NCBI GenBank assembly: GCA_036971715.1
Contig: JAVHJL010000003.1
Span: forward strand, 930,001-994,000
Length of the DNA: 64,000 nucleotides
DNA from: Arthrobotrys musiformis
Taxonomy: Eukaryota; Ascomycota; Orbiliomycetes; Orbiliales; Orbiliaceae
Direction of reading: 5' to 3'
In this document: positions 49,131-60,054 of the stretch, one piece after another
Layout of the letters: every line of letters begins with the position of its first letter
How positions within the stretch are numbered: the stretch's first letter is position 1
Translations under genes and position numbers: made by a program
Notes under the pieces: model-generated
What the model saw: the letters and a program-made list of their open reading frames with translations, nothing else
What the model was told of the DNA's origin: nothing
Databases searched by the model: none

Positions 49131-50886
49131 ATGTTCGCACTCCGCCGTTCCGCCGCGTCAGCTGGCAAGACGATATGTCGTCGCGGATACTCGACTGAGA
49201 CGCCCTATGCGTCGACCTACAGCAATCTCAAGATCGGGAAGGATACGAGGTTGATATACCAGGGGTTTACGGTATGCCGCCATTACTCTCTCCCTACAAC
49301 CGGTTTGGAGGTCAATTGGGGGATAACTTCTGGATGGATTGGGAGAATTGAAGATGGCTGATTTGTTTTTTTTTATCTGCGGGGTGTTATTGGGAGATAG
49401 GGAAAACAAGGAAGGTTGGTTGGGATGTTTTCTTTGATTGAGGTGTTTTGGGATGCTGATGGATTGTTAGCTTCCATGCTGCGCAGGCTATTGATTATGG
49501 TATTTCCCCCTCTGTTTATTGGTTGATTTTGGGGATTGGGACTAATTGGATTGGATAGGTACCAACGTCGTCGGCGGAATTGTGCGTATTACCCCGATAT
49601 TTTATACTACGGATTGAAAATCACGAAAATTGGATCGAGGGGGGACTAATATCCGAGGCGGGGAATAGAACCCAAAGAAAGCGGGAACGACACATCTCGA
49701 CCGACCGGTTTTTGGAACTGTTGCCGAAGCGATCAAGGGTGTTCAAGGTAGTTTTATCTAGAAGATATGGGGTTTTGGGAAGTCTTGCTAATGGGGGTTG
49801 GTAGCCAATGCTTCTGCTATCTTTGTTCCGTACGTGTTTTTTCTCTCTCTCCCTTTGATGAGGGATAGGGTTCTAATGGGGTTTTAGGCCACCGGTTGCG
49901 GCTAAGTCTATCGAAGAGGCTATCGAGGCGGAATTACCATTGATTGTTTGGTAGGTGCTTTTTTGATTTTTGGTGATAGAGATGGATGGGGGCTGATGCT
50001 GGATAGCATTACCGAGGGAATTCCGCAGCACGGTATGTTTTGAGGTTCCTATGATGATGTGAAGGGGTACTGATGAGGGGGGCGTAGATATGGTCCGCGT
50101 CGTCGATATGTTGAAGACACAGAATAAGACCCGATTGGTCGGACCGTATGTCACTTTCTACGAAATAACCCAATAACTGTGGTTTGGGAGGCTAAAGATA
50201 CGGGGAAATGTAGAAACTGCCCGGGTATCATCATGCCCCGCGAGAAGTGCAAGATCGGTATCATGCCGGGCTTCATCCACAGCGCCGGGCGCGTAGGTAT
50301 TGTCTCACGATCCGGAACGTTGACATATGAAGCTGTCAACCAGACCACCAAGCACGGTTTGGGCCAGAGTCTCGTCGTTGGGTATGTCGATTCCCATCTT
50401 ACGGAAATATCAGGAGAACGGGGTGTTTGCTAATAGATAATTGGCCGGGGAAAGAATTGGCGGTGATCCCTTCTCCGGTACCAACTTCATCGATACCCTC
50501 AAGGTCTTCCTTGAGGATGATGCGACGGACGGTATCATCATGATCGGAGAGATTGGCGGTTCTGCCGAGGAAGATGCGGCGGAGTTCATCAAGGCGCATA
50601 ATGTGAAGAATAAGCCTACCGTTGCCTTTATCGCTGGTATTTCGGCGCCACCGGGTAGACGTATGGGACATGCTGGTATGTTACTCCTCCTATCTACTAC
50701 CCACTATCAACATAGGGGTTTATGCTAATATGGGAATTGTGAATAGGCGCTATCGTCAGCGGAGGAAAGGGAGGAGCCGACTCCAAGATTGCCGCCTTGA
50801 GCGCCGCCGGAGTTATCGTCGAGAGGAGTCCGGCTTCTCTGGGTAAGGCTCTTCACGACGAGTTCGTCAAGCGTGATTTGATATAA
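49131..50886 (+). CDS. LSC1: succinyl-CoA ligase alpha subunit, mitochondrial
   Basis: Twelve exons close in frame to 328 residues: 49131-49271, 49401-49414, 49471-49499, 49559-49581, 49669-49747, 49804-49828, 49888-49950, 50007-50032, 50088-50145, 50214-50381, 50455-50675, 50747-50886. The enzyme makes ATP or GTP from succinyl-CoA in the TCA cycle. Residues 1-22 are a mitochondrial targeting peptide rich in Arg, Ser and Ala ([20 protein letters not shown]). Family blocks: [94 protein letters not shown], and [17 protein letters not shown], whose His is the phosphorylated residue. Exon 2 is 14 bases and codes GKQG plus part of Ser; it is required to complete the CoA-binding TGKQG loop. Five exons are under 30 bases. 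Confidence 0.95.
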
Positions 50887-51606
50887 TCCTTCCCTTTTTC
50901 TCTGCCATCTCCGGACAGATTTTATGGATTTTCACGGAGAAGCAAGAAAAGGAGACAGTGAGAGAAAAGGTGGTATGATCGTATTATATAGCAGTAACTG
51001 TATAGACTGGAGCTTGTCGAGAAATGCAAATTTTACTTTTTCCCTGGCCCCCCCTTCACCCTTGAGCCTCGATTCTTTGAGATCTTGCCAGGCCAGGCGC
51101 GGGCTTCATTTCCCTTCTATTTCTTCTCCTTCCTTTGCGTTTTCACTATATATATTATGTTTTAGGTAGTATAGTACAGTGCATCCATTCTATCATGAAG
51201 TTTGAAGCCCGGCGTTGAGGTACCGGTTGTATAATATATTAAATTGTAATAAAAGTTGAGCGAGTTCGTGTTGACTGCCCGAAACAGCCGGACCTCCTTT
51301 CCCCATATTAACGCTCAACCACAGCTAGCTCGGACCCAATATAAGCAACCTCCACCAAAGAACCAACCATCGCGGACACAATCACCAACTTCACCAATTC
51401 TACACGGCGGAAAACATGATACCTTAATCTTCGGGGTTTGATTCGCAGCTTCACGTAGTATCCGTCCGTTCGCTTTGTCAGCCCGCGTTCCGTTGGCAGC
51501 TGTCTTGCCTATACACCGTTGAATCCACCTCGATCGAAACCCCTCCGACACCCATTCACAATAATACCTAGAGAAGAAGAAGAAGAAGAAGAGACAGAAG
51601 GCAAAG
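50887..51606. other. intergenic region upstream of the AP-2 mu gene
   Basis: No gene is seen. The last 100 bases are the leader, with a GAA run at about 51573-51591 just before the ATG. Confidence 0.6.
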
Positions 51607-53059
51607 ATGCTCTCCGGAATCCTCCTCTTCAACCAAAAAGGCGAAAACCTCATCTTTCGCCAATTCCGCAACGACTGCCGTCCGCGTCTCTCGGACGTCT
51701 TCCGCATCCAGGTCATCTCGAACGCCCAGGTGCGTTCTCCGATATTAACCCTGGGCAGCACGACTTTCTCCCACGTGAAGCATGAGAATATATACCTCGT
51801 CGCGATCACAAAGTCGAATGCGAATGCGGCGCTGGTGTTTGAGTTCCTGTACCGGCTTATCGCGCTCGGGAGGAGTTATTTTGGGAAATTCGACGAGGAG
51901 GCGGTGAAGAATAATTTTGTGCTGATATATGAGCTTTTGGATGGTATATTCCCCTTTTTACCCTATTCTATAATAATATTGTGGGATTGTGGGATTGTGG
52001 GCTAATTGGTACGGAATCACGGCAGAAATCCTCGACTTCGGATACCCGCAGAACACGGAAACCGATACCTTGAAAATGTACATCACAACCGAAGGCGTCA
52101 AGTCGGAACGGGCGATGGAAGACTCCTCGCGGATAACGATGCAAGCCACCGGAGCGCTCTCATGGCGTCGCGCGGACGTAAAGTACCGCAAGAACGAGGC
52201 CTTCGTCGACGTAATCGAGGACGTGAACCTGCTCATGTCCGCCGCGGGGACGGTGTTGAAGGAAGACGTGACGGGACAGATCATTATGCGCGCGTACCTC
52301 TCCGGTGTGCCCGAGTGTAAATTCGGACTGAACGATAGGTTGTTGCTGGATGATACGGGGTTATCGAGGCCGAATGGGAATAAAAACGGGAGTAAAGCCA
52401 CCCGTGCCGCGGCCGGTAGCGTCACCCTCGAGGATTGCCAGTTTCATCAGTGTGTCAAGTTGGGGAGGTTCGATACGGATAGAACGATCAGTTTCATCCC
52501 CCCCGATGGGGAGTTCGAGTTGATGAGGTACCGTGCGACGGAGAATATAAATTTGCCGTTTAAAGTGCATGTTATCGTCAACGAGGTGGGGAAGACCAAG
52601 GTGGAGTATCAGATCGCGGTTAGGGCGAATTATGGGAGTAAATTGTTTGCGACGAATGTGGTGGTTAAGGTGCCTACGCCGTTGAATACGGCTACTACGC
52701 AGGTGAGGACGAGTCAGGGGAAGGCGAAGTATGAGCCGTCGGAGAATAATATCGTTTGGAGGTAATTATCCCATTCTTATCAATTTCTACGAAGGCATGG
52801 GTTTGCTAACTGTTATGATAGAATCCCGCGGTTCACGGGACAGTCGGAATACGTCCTCTCAGCAGATGCGCACCTCACGGCGATGACAAACCAGAAGGCC
52901 TGGTCCCGTCCGCCCGTGTCGCTGAACTTCTCGCTGCTCATGTTCACCAGCTCAGGGTTGTTGGTTAGATACCTGAAGGTCTTCGAGAAGAGCAATTACT
53001 CGAGCGTGAAGTGGGTGCGGTATATGACGAGAGCCGGGTCTTATGAGATTAGATTCTGA
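51607..53059 (+). CDS. APM4: AP-2 complex subunit mu
   Basis: Three exons (51607-51943, 52026-52761, 52822-53059) give 436 residues, the family's usual length. Mu is the medium chain of the AP-2 clathrin adaptor at the plasma membrane and binds Tyr-based sorting signals on cargo. The N-terminal longin-like domain is very well conserved (FRQFRNDCRPRLSDVFRIQV, SNAQVRSPILTLGSTTFSH, NIYLVAITKSNANAALVFEF), followed by a linker (about 140-165) and the C-terminal mu homology domain (RKNEAFVDVIEDVNLLMSA, GVPECKFGLND, FIPPDGEFELMRYR, IPRFTGQSEYVLSADA, LLVRYLKVFEK and WVRYMTRAGSYEIRF). The block RNDCRPRLSDVFR points to AP-2 rather than AP-1. It converges with ALG7, whose stop lies 280 bases away. Confidence 0.95.
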
Positions 53060-53338
53060 TCTTTCGGCCGGGTTTGTGGTTTAACTTCTTCTTTTCCTCT
53101 TTTTTCTTTCTTTTCGATATGTATCATAGATTTTAGGCGGTTATGAACACCCTCGTAATGATAGTTTCATGAATTTAGCGTTTTGCAATGGATTACCAAT
53201 TACAAGATCAACTTGATTCTGTATTTTACGAGATGGGCTATGAAGGAAAGGGAGGGTATATATTCTATTCATGAAATCGGGCATTCCCTGCCGCTAAACA
53301 ACTATATTACAACGTATATAACCAATGGTCCCATACAT

Positions 53339-54929
53339 CTACGCCCACTTGACCAAATTATCATACTCATAAACCGTCAACGCCAGCCCGTGTCTGACCG
53401 CCAAAGCCGCCAGTCCCATAACCAACTGAAACCCCATAACCCCAAGCGCCAACGTATCCTCCCTCATAGGACCGAACCACACCAGCCATAAATTCAGTAT
53501 AGTCAGATTACTACACTCCTTAATAACCCCTTCCTCATCCCTCTCCACCTTCACGAGTTTAAACTTCTCCATGGCGGTGAGGAGTAATACCGTCGCCTTC
53601 TTCGGCGGTTGTAAAAACTGCGCCGTCGAGGGTTCTAATAAATGCGTTCTGGCGTTGAATTTCGGAAGACGATGACGCGGACAGGGGATCAGTCCGAACA
53701 ACTGCGGGGTCGAGTAAGCTCCGTTGAATATCTGCGGTAACAGCAGTAACATTAACGTTTTTGAGAAATGTCCCAGTATGCCCACCACGCTGAACAGGAA
53801 TCCGGCGAAATAGCAGTACGTGTCCCCGACGAAGACTTTGGCCGGGTACCAATTGTAGCGGAGGAGGGCGAGGGAGACGCCGAGGAAGGGGAGGAGGAAG
53901 TAGAGGGAGAAGAGGTGGGAGTTCATTGCTGGGTGGGACGGTTGGGAGATGTAGAGGATGTCGTTGAAGATTATCATCAGGGTTATTACGATTGATTGGC
54001 CGACTTCTATGCCGTTTATGCCGGCGAGGATGTTGATTGCGTTTGGGCCGAGGATTGCTATGAAGGCCATGTAGGCGTAGTAGAGCCAGCCTGTATTATC
54101 CCATTAGTCCTTGATCCGGATTGATAAATGATGCGGGTATGAGGTGCGTGCATACCCAAATTGAGCAGCCGTCCAAGATACGGCTGTAGTATCGTCGGGA
54201 TGGAGATGACGGTGACCCCGAAGTCGACGTAGTACACCACGAGCATGGGGATGGCAGCGATAGCCGGTAAAAGGATCTTATGCCGCCATCTGATATCGAA
54301 TAAATCGTCCGCTACTCCGAGAAACACCATGCTCTGGAGGGATAATATTGCCGATAGATATTCTCCCAGCTAGTACCCCCCAAATCTCAATCAGTCATTA
54401 TCTACTATTATATCGAAATGGAGAAGACGGAATACCTTGTTATGCGGAAACCGATGCAAAGTCCTTCCGACGACCGATTGCTGAACCTCGATCTCGAGAT
54501 CACGGTTCCCCCCGCCGGATGTGAGGACGAGGTACTCGTAGAACGGGAAGGGGATGAACAGGAACATGCACATGATGTACACGACCGCACAGACAGCTCC
54601 CATCGTCTCAGGACTACCACCCCACCATCCAATTAGCACCCATCCCCCAAACCATATAATATTAAAGGGTAGACATACATCTCCGGCCGATGCGTTTTAG
54701 CCATATCCTTCCCCTTGAACCCCACTCTCTTGAAGGCATCACCCAGCCATGGTATGAGGCAGTACGTCGCCGCGAAGGCGAATCCGCTGAAGCCCAGAGA
54801 TGCGACGATGGGTTCTCCGCGTGATCGGAAGGCGGCGATTATGATTGCCGTGCAGCCGCTGGTGAGGGTGAAAAGCGCGAGGTACTCTTTGGTGGAGATG
54901 TCGGTCCTTGTGGCCGGGAGGAGGGTCAT
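53339..54929 (-). CDS. ALG7: UDP-GlcNAc:dolichyl-phosphate GlcNAc-1-phosphotransferase
   Basis: Four minus-strand exons (54929-54679, 54613-54436, 54369-54156, 54090-53339) give 464 residues. It adds the first sugar phosphate to dolichyl phosphate in the ER, starting N-glycan precursor synthesis, and is the target of tunicamycin. About ten hydrophobic spans are visible. Family marks: KDMAKTHRPEIPETMGA (rebuilt across intron 1), GVADDLFDIRWRHKI with the Asp pair, ILAGINGIEVGQS, the catalytic NWYPAKVFVGDTYCYFAG, LGHFSKTL and the HRLPKFN loop. The start at 54929 is the first ATG before the first membrane span. It diverges from NDUFA12, 493 bases upstream, and the two may share control. Confidence 0.94.
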
Positions 54930-55422
54930 CGCTTCGATGGGTCGACGGGCATCCGGTGCTCGTCCTTCAATGATAAGTTAACCTCGACCGATTAAATATA
55001 TAAATTCGAATACTGTAAGATGTAACGGTTAATAATAATGAGCGACTGGAAGAATATATATAATACAAAAAGAAAAGAACGGAAGATATTCTGCCGGCGG
55101 GCGCGGTGCGCGGAAATGAACACCCTGTTAATTAGGTACTTACTATTCCAAGCTCGAGTAAACCCTTCCAAACTAACTGCCGTTTTGAAGCCGGTGAAGC
55201 CTCATCGGCCAACGTCATCACCGTCAGGGGCTTGTCTCAGGCGCGATGCGGCAGGAAAATGCGGCAAGAGGTTCGGGATTGGATTGGTGGTTGGAACAAA
55301 CGCCCAATGAGGTTTCGGCAAATACCAATTGAAGCGGAAACAAAACCCTCGAAAACGCACGACGTCTCGACGACACCGACGCTTTTTGTTTCTACCGACG
55401 ACGAATCAGTGGACCGGCAACG
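54930..55422. promoter_or_regulatory. divergent promoter region of ALG7 and NDUFA12
   Basis: The 493 bases between the two divergent start codons must hold both promoters. No gene is seen. Specific sites are not called. Confidence 0.5.
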
Positions 55423-56235
55423 ATGAGTTGGGTCACCAGGACGATAAAGAATGTTTGGAAGCTGGGGATCCGGGTATGATATCGTCCTTGGATGGGGGAA
55501 GGTGAAGTGGTGGCTAACCTCCGAGATTATCGAGTATTAGGACTCCGTCTACCAATTGGCTGTACGACTTTCTCCCTCTTCTTCGCGGTCGGGCGATTGC
55601 ATATTGGATACACGACGGGCTGGCGATGGCTAATGTGGAGCTGTGGGTGGTGGTGGTGGATAGACACTCGGTGACACCAAAGTCGGTGTTCTGGTCGGAG
55701 TCGACGCCTACGGCAACAAATACTACCAAAACTACGAAGAGGAGTTACCACGTACGTTCGCCGTATCCGAAAACTCAGGTGGATAGAAATATGGGAGGTG
55801 TGCTAATGGGCGGTGGTGGTCGACGGGTAGTCCGAAACCGATGGGTCATCTACAAGAACTTCTACGGTGATGCGTATGTTCTATCCTCAGAACTGCTCTT
55901 TGGTATATGCAAGGGATGGATATGCTGATTAGGGGTGTTTATGGGTGATTAGAGCGGAAATAGAGCCCGGCTGGCACGCATGGATGTCCTATGCCTCCGA
56001 CAACGTCCCCAGTTCGTCGACTATCCCGAACACCGGGTACCATAAATGGGGGAAGAACATCGGATACAATCCCACCCAGACACGTGGCGCTTATAGACCA
56101 TATAATACGTACGTCCCCCCTTTCCCCCCACGTCTGACCCAGTGGGCTATAAATTTGGTTTTACGGGGCTAACAGGGTAATAGTGTAAGGCCGAAGGTCG
56201 CGACTTGGGAACCCAAGGTTGCAGAACGGGCATGA
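55423..56235 (+). CDS. NDUFA12: NADH:ubiquinone oxidoreductase subunit NDUFA12 (B17.2)
   Basis: Six exons (55423-55473, 55541-55561, 55664-55751, 55831-55873, 55953-56108, 56184-56235) close in frame to 136 residues. It is an accessory subunit of mitochondrial complex I near the NADH-oxidising matrix arm. Family marks: GDTKVGVLVGVDAYGNKYYQ, then YEEELPLRNRWVIY, IEPGWHAWMSYASDNVPS and the C-terminal TQTRGAYRPYNTVRPKVATW. Exon 2 is only 21 bases (DSVYQLA) and links the N-terminal helix to the GDTK core. As in the family, no cleavable presequence is obvious; the short N-terminal helix (MSWVTRTIKNVWKLGIR) is amphipathic and basic. Confidence 0.92.
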
Positions 56236-56597
56236 AAGACAGGATGTGATTGTGCCTTTTATTTGCTTGTGCATTTTAGATTTGTAAATATGGATTGAAT
56301 TGGAATCGTAGATACTACAGCTCCATTCCTTTTGCCTCGGATACTCAGTCTGCTGTAGAAACTTTCTCGTCAAATGATTCTGAGAGTAGCTGACCGTATA
56401 TATATATTGTCTCGTCGCCAGACTCCTCAACTTGTGTATATATGCTACACGGCCACCGGTACAATCCTTGTCGAAGTATACTCTTTGCCTCTGTCAGCAC
56501 CTGGATTCGAGGCTAAATTATAAAGTATACTAGTGAAATAGGTTGGAAAAGGAGCGTGCGCGAGGTCGGTCTATCTATAGGTGGAGTGAGGCGTGAA
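56236..56597. other. intergenic region, convergent 3' ends
   Basis: It lies between NDUFA12 and the minus-strand F-box gene. It carries copy B of the 26-base dispersed repeat. No gene is seen. Confidence 0.6.
56409..56434 (+). repeat. 26-base dispersed repeat, copy B
   Basis: Matches 2120-2145 with one mismatch, same strand, in non-coding sequence where the housekeeping block gives way to the accessory end of the window. Confidence 0.75.
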
Positions 56598-57893
56598 CTA
56601 GACAATCTTTGCGGAAAGATCATGATAAGGGATAACCTCCGGCTCTGCCATAGATGGTCTATCTATTCTGAGATCCAGTATTATGAAATTACGCTCCCTC
56701 ATGCCTTCGGGTTCACGAAGTCCTAGACAATGAAGGGACGGGATGACAGAATCCCGCAGTTTGCAGAATATTAACCGAATAAACCCTAGATTGGGGCAGG
56801 TAGTAAGCGTCGCCTCCCACGGATTCTTCTCGATAGAATATCCACGTAACGTCAGTTTTCGAAGCTTTGGCAACGCTTTCGGGAGTATATCCATCTCACG
56901 ATCTTCTTTTATATAGTGCAAACCTAGCTCTTCCAATACAGTACCGATGGTGCAGAGACAAGTATGAAATGCCTGCTCTAATGATACACCAAGAGAATTA
57001 AGGGAGCTATTATGATTGAAGGTATTAGAGTACCCAAAACAAATATCGAGAGCGCGGAGCTTCATATATTGAAGCGATCTTGGGGGTTGGAGGATGGGTA
57101 ATGTTGCGAATCGCTCTATACTCATCGGCTTCTCAAACATATCGATGTCATTGATTTTTTCCAAGTGCGGGGGACTGGTTATGAATGCCGCTGTAAGAAT
57201 AATCTCTCGATACTCGCCGTTGTCGAACTGTATTCTAGATCCACTTTCATCACCTGCACTCCAGGATTCGAGAATTCCCTTTGGAATCCGAGTTCCGGGA
57301 GTCATCCCGAGAGAAGGGTATATCAGGTTGAACTCAGACCGAGTCAGCATCGCGAGGCCGTATACGTAAGCTCTGGAGGTGAAAACTATGGATCGCAATC
57401 TGGGGAGATTTGAGAATATGAGAGTAAAGATCGTTGACCCGTAGATATCGTTGTTGCGTAAGAGGTTAATCTTTGGAATCTCTGTGCGGGCTGTGTCTAG
57501 TATGGTGTGGAAGGTTGCAGTTGGATCGTGGAGGGGTAGAGAGGTATCTTCCGTGTCGAGACTGGTATCTTCTCCATATGTGGTGGGATAAAGTAGATCC
57601 GAGGATATCTCCAAATTATGGACTCGCGTATTCATATCAGACCGTGCGATCCTTACCATGTTTTCGAGACTGGCGGGGACCAAATAAACCCTTCGACTTT
57701 CGTAAATGGATTTCAAGTGAGCTTCCTTCGTGAGGAGGTTGAGGTTTTTGCATGTCATCCGCAGGGCGAGCAAGTCATCTTCATCGTCGAGATACTCGAT
57801 GATTTGGAAAACGAGTTCGGTGGATAGGAGGGCTAAAGGCGGTGTCCTTTTTATATTGCCGAACTCTTCGACGTTGGGGATATAAGACTCCAT
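56598..57893 (-). CDS. F-box protein
   Basis: Single minus-strand exon, 431 residues, ATG at 57893. An F-box is seen at about residues 18-57 (PPLALLSTELVFQIIEYLDD, then LLALRMTCKNLNLLT). The rest has irregular leucine-rich-like segments (VHNLEISSDLLYP, LPRLRSIVFTSRAYVYG, LRKLTLRGYSIEK, CPNLGFIRLIFCKL), typical of fungal F-box proteins that present substrates to an SCF ubiquitin ligase. It is intronless, unlike the F-box genes at 11.8-15.4 kb, and too different in sequence by eye to be a recent copy of them. The substrate is unknown. It sits at the boundary with the accessory right end of the window. Confidence 0.8.
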   Translation of the reverse strand: MESYIPNVEEFGNIKRTPPLALLSTELVFQIIEYLDDEDDLLALRMTCKNLNLLTKEAHLKSIYESRRVYLVPASLENMVRIARSDMNTRVHNLEISSDLLYPTTYGEDTSLDTEDTSLPLHDPTATFHTILDTARTEIPKINLLRNNDIYGSTIFTLIFSNLPRLRSIVFTSRAYVYGLAMLTRSEFNLIYPSLGMTPGTRIPKGILESWSAGDESGSRIQFDNGEYREIILTAAFITSPPHLEKINDIDMFEKPMSIERFATLPILQPPRSLQYMKLRALDICFGYSNTFNHNSSLNSLGVSLEQAFHTCLCTIGTVLEELGLHYIKEDREMDILPKALPKLRKLTLRGYSIEKNPWEATLTTCPNLGFIRLIFCKLRDSVIPSLHCLGLREPEGMRERNFIILDLRIDRPSMAEPEVIPYHDLSAKIV

Positions 57894-58841
57894 TTTGATT
57901 TTCGCTGCGAATTCTTTGGAAGGCGTTGAGGTGTGGTATTTTGGGAACCGCCTATCTGCTGGTCAGTTTCGTGTAACAGTCCTATGTTATAACGGAGACG
58001 TTCGAAACTACGTGTGTGGAAAGCAAGTATTTAAGCTTAATTACCGTGTCCAATTTCGATTCGACGGATTGAAGGGAACCGATTAATATAATTTGGTGGT
58101 CGAGTCAGGATATTTATCTCGTATACGCGTACCCAGCACACCGGCCCCAGAGTTGTATTGTATGTAATGTAAATGTATGTACTACGACCAGGTCTGGATG
58201 ATAGTTTGTAGCCTCGGATCCCTGACTGATATAATTGGCGGTCCGGTTGCAATAACACCGGCACCAAACTTCACATCGGGCTGATAAAATTCAATGAATT
58301 TCATGCGTGCATACAACCGCATATTACTCGTTATTGCTTACAAATGATTCGAAAGTGGAGGCGCATGAGCATAAGGCACAAGTATAAAACATGAGTATGA
58401 GACGGCCTGAGACTGAAGAGATTTATTCTCCGGAATAATATCAATCGACGCTATACTACCCGTGTAGGTTGGGATCCCAAATACCGTTATATACAAAGAC
58501 GGTTGGGTTTCCAGCTCAATCAATAGATTTTTGCATACAGCACAAAAATACCTAGGTACCTATCTATATATCTGTTTAACCTTATAATACTGCTGCATCA
58601 GCATATGCGCGGGGTGCTTTTTGATCGAGTTATCGCTGTACTTTCCGTAAGCTGACGCCTTCTAGCCCGGCAACAGAACGGCAACGTTCCACACAAACCT
58701 CAAACCTCAAACCTATCGACTCCTCATCTGGTATATTAGTATACTGATAGACGCCTCCTTTATCGTAAATACGTGTCCCTACAAAACTATTAAATTTGTA
58801 TCGGCGTGTCAACTAACTTTCATTAAACTAGTGTCTACAAA
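57894..58841. other. intergenic region
   Basis: No gene is seen in about 950 AT-rich bases; probably the promoters of the flanking divergent genes. Confidence 0.55.
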
Positions 58842-59129
58842 ATGATGTACATCGTCTCCTGGGGTGTGCAAAGGAGAGGCATAACAGACAATTGTGAGCG
58901 ATGTGATGACTATGTCCTTTGCAGGTGGTGGGCCGTTTGGGGCGGGGGAGCATTCGACGAGGACGAAAAATACTGGTATTGTAGCGAACATTGTCGAGAT
59001 AATGACGCTCTTAAAGGTTGTTCCTGCTGTGGTTGCCCTAACTGCGAATGTGAGTATCTGAACACTTGCCTCTGTGGAGGATGCAAATGCCTTGATTGTG
59101 ACTGCCGCGGGTGCGTCGACAAGTGTTAA
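58842..59129 (+). CDS. cysteine-rich 95-residue protein
   Basis: Single exon, 95 residues with 19 cysteines, 14 of them in the last 40 residues. The first half has a CERC pair and a YCSEHC motif, like a small zinc-binding module; the second half has clustered Cys-X-Cys and Cys-X2-Cys spacings (GCSCCGCPNCEC, LCGGCKCLDCDCRGC), metallothionein-like. There is no signal peptide or membrane span, so the cysteines are more likely to bind metal in the cell than to form disulfides outside. Acidic and tryptophan-rich stretches in the first half are unusual for a metallothionein. ATGs at codons 1 and 2 are both possible starts. I do not recognise a family; being intronless and in an accessory region, it might be lineage-specific. 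Translation is not certain, but such cysteine density is unlikely by chance. Confidence 0.6.
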   Translation: MMYIVSWGVQRRGITDNCERCDDYVLCRWWAVWGGGAFDEDEKYWYCSEHCRDNDALKGCSCCGCPNCECEYLNTCLCGGCKCLDCDCRGCVDKC

Positions 59130-59659
59130 TTCCGGGGGGCATTTTGTGGATTAAACCAGCGGGAAGTTAGTGCAGCATGATTTGGCTAGGAATAATTTCT
59201 GTCCTGTAACTACCCGTATTGACTTGAGTACGTATCAATTCGACGATAAGAAACATTTATTCTCTAAAAAATGACGTTACTTTCCCTCGCAGGAATACAA
59301 AACGTATATATGAACCGGTTTTTATGTTAATTGCTTTATCACCTAATCGTTGTCTATATAACTACCTGTTTATTGGCAGAATTGTAGTCTCGTTCCACAG
59401 AATTGCTCTTTTTATCTATTTTTTGTTATTTTACATGAAATTTATATGCGAACAAAATATATCCTACAGCTACCTTATGTCAATAATGTGTCGGGAAAGG
59501 GGGGTTTATTGGTGCGGTATCAATACGGTATTGTGACCATAAGGCGTATTACGATGGTATTGGGAGAAAAAAACGCCATATAATTTAGATTACAATGGTC
59601 TTCAAAAACACCCTTCTTATAGCATATGCACAGTAGTCTAAACCCTTTTTATCTTTTTA

Positions 59660-59697
<38 letters not shown>

Positions 59698-60054
59698 ATA
59701 TTACCTTATATTCGAACGTTTCTTATATTAAAAACGTTTCTTATATTTGAATTAATACGGTACTCAAATGTAATCTGCGTACATGTGTGGGGCCAGATGC
59801 CATGCAATCGATTGTGGATTTCGGGAGGGGTCAACGTCACAGGCGCCCACAAGGCTGAATAGTTCGACAACCCCTCCCCAAATCTAAAATTAACAATTAA
59901 TCAAGAAGTTATCTAAGAATAAGGCATCAACCAATTCAAGTTCCTGTACAAAAGTCTAGAGCTAGCTTGCTTGAGTAAAATAATAGACACACTCATTTCT
60001 GAAACTTCTGGAGAGGATCGCCAGCCCGTAACGCCCGTCGCTTAGTTTTACAAC
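59130..60054. other. intergenic region upstream of the NLR gene
   Basis: AT-rich, no gene seen. It holds a run of 29 T (59662-59690) followed directly by eight A. A frame at 59626-59862 is poly-phenylalanine from this run and is discounted. Confidence 0.6.
59662..59698. repeat. T29-A8 homopolymer junction
   Basis: Twenty-nine T followed by eight A, about 360 bases before the NLR start codon; possibly a slipped A/T tract or the poly-A end of a minus-strand retroposed piece. Confidence 0.9.

Noticed and set aside
48771..49361. 196-codon frame overlapping the LSC1 start
   Set aside because: It reads through the leader and shifts into intron 1; from the LSC1 ATG on it coincides with exon 1 only, and the upstream part is low-complexity Pro/Thr text.
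59626..59862. 78-codon frame
   Set aside because: It is built on the 29-base T run (poly-phenylalanine).
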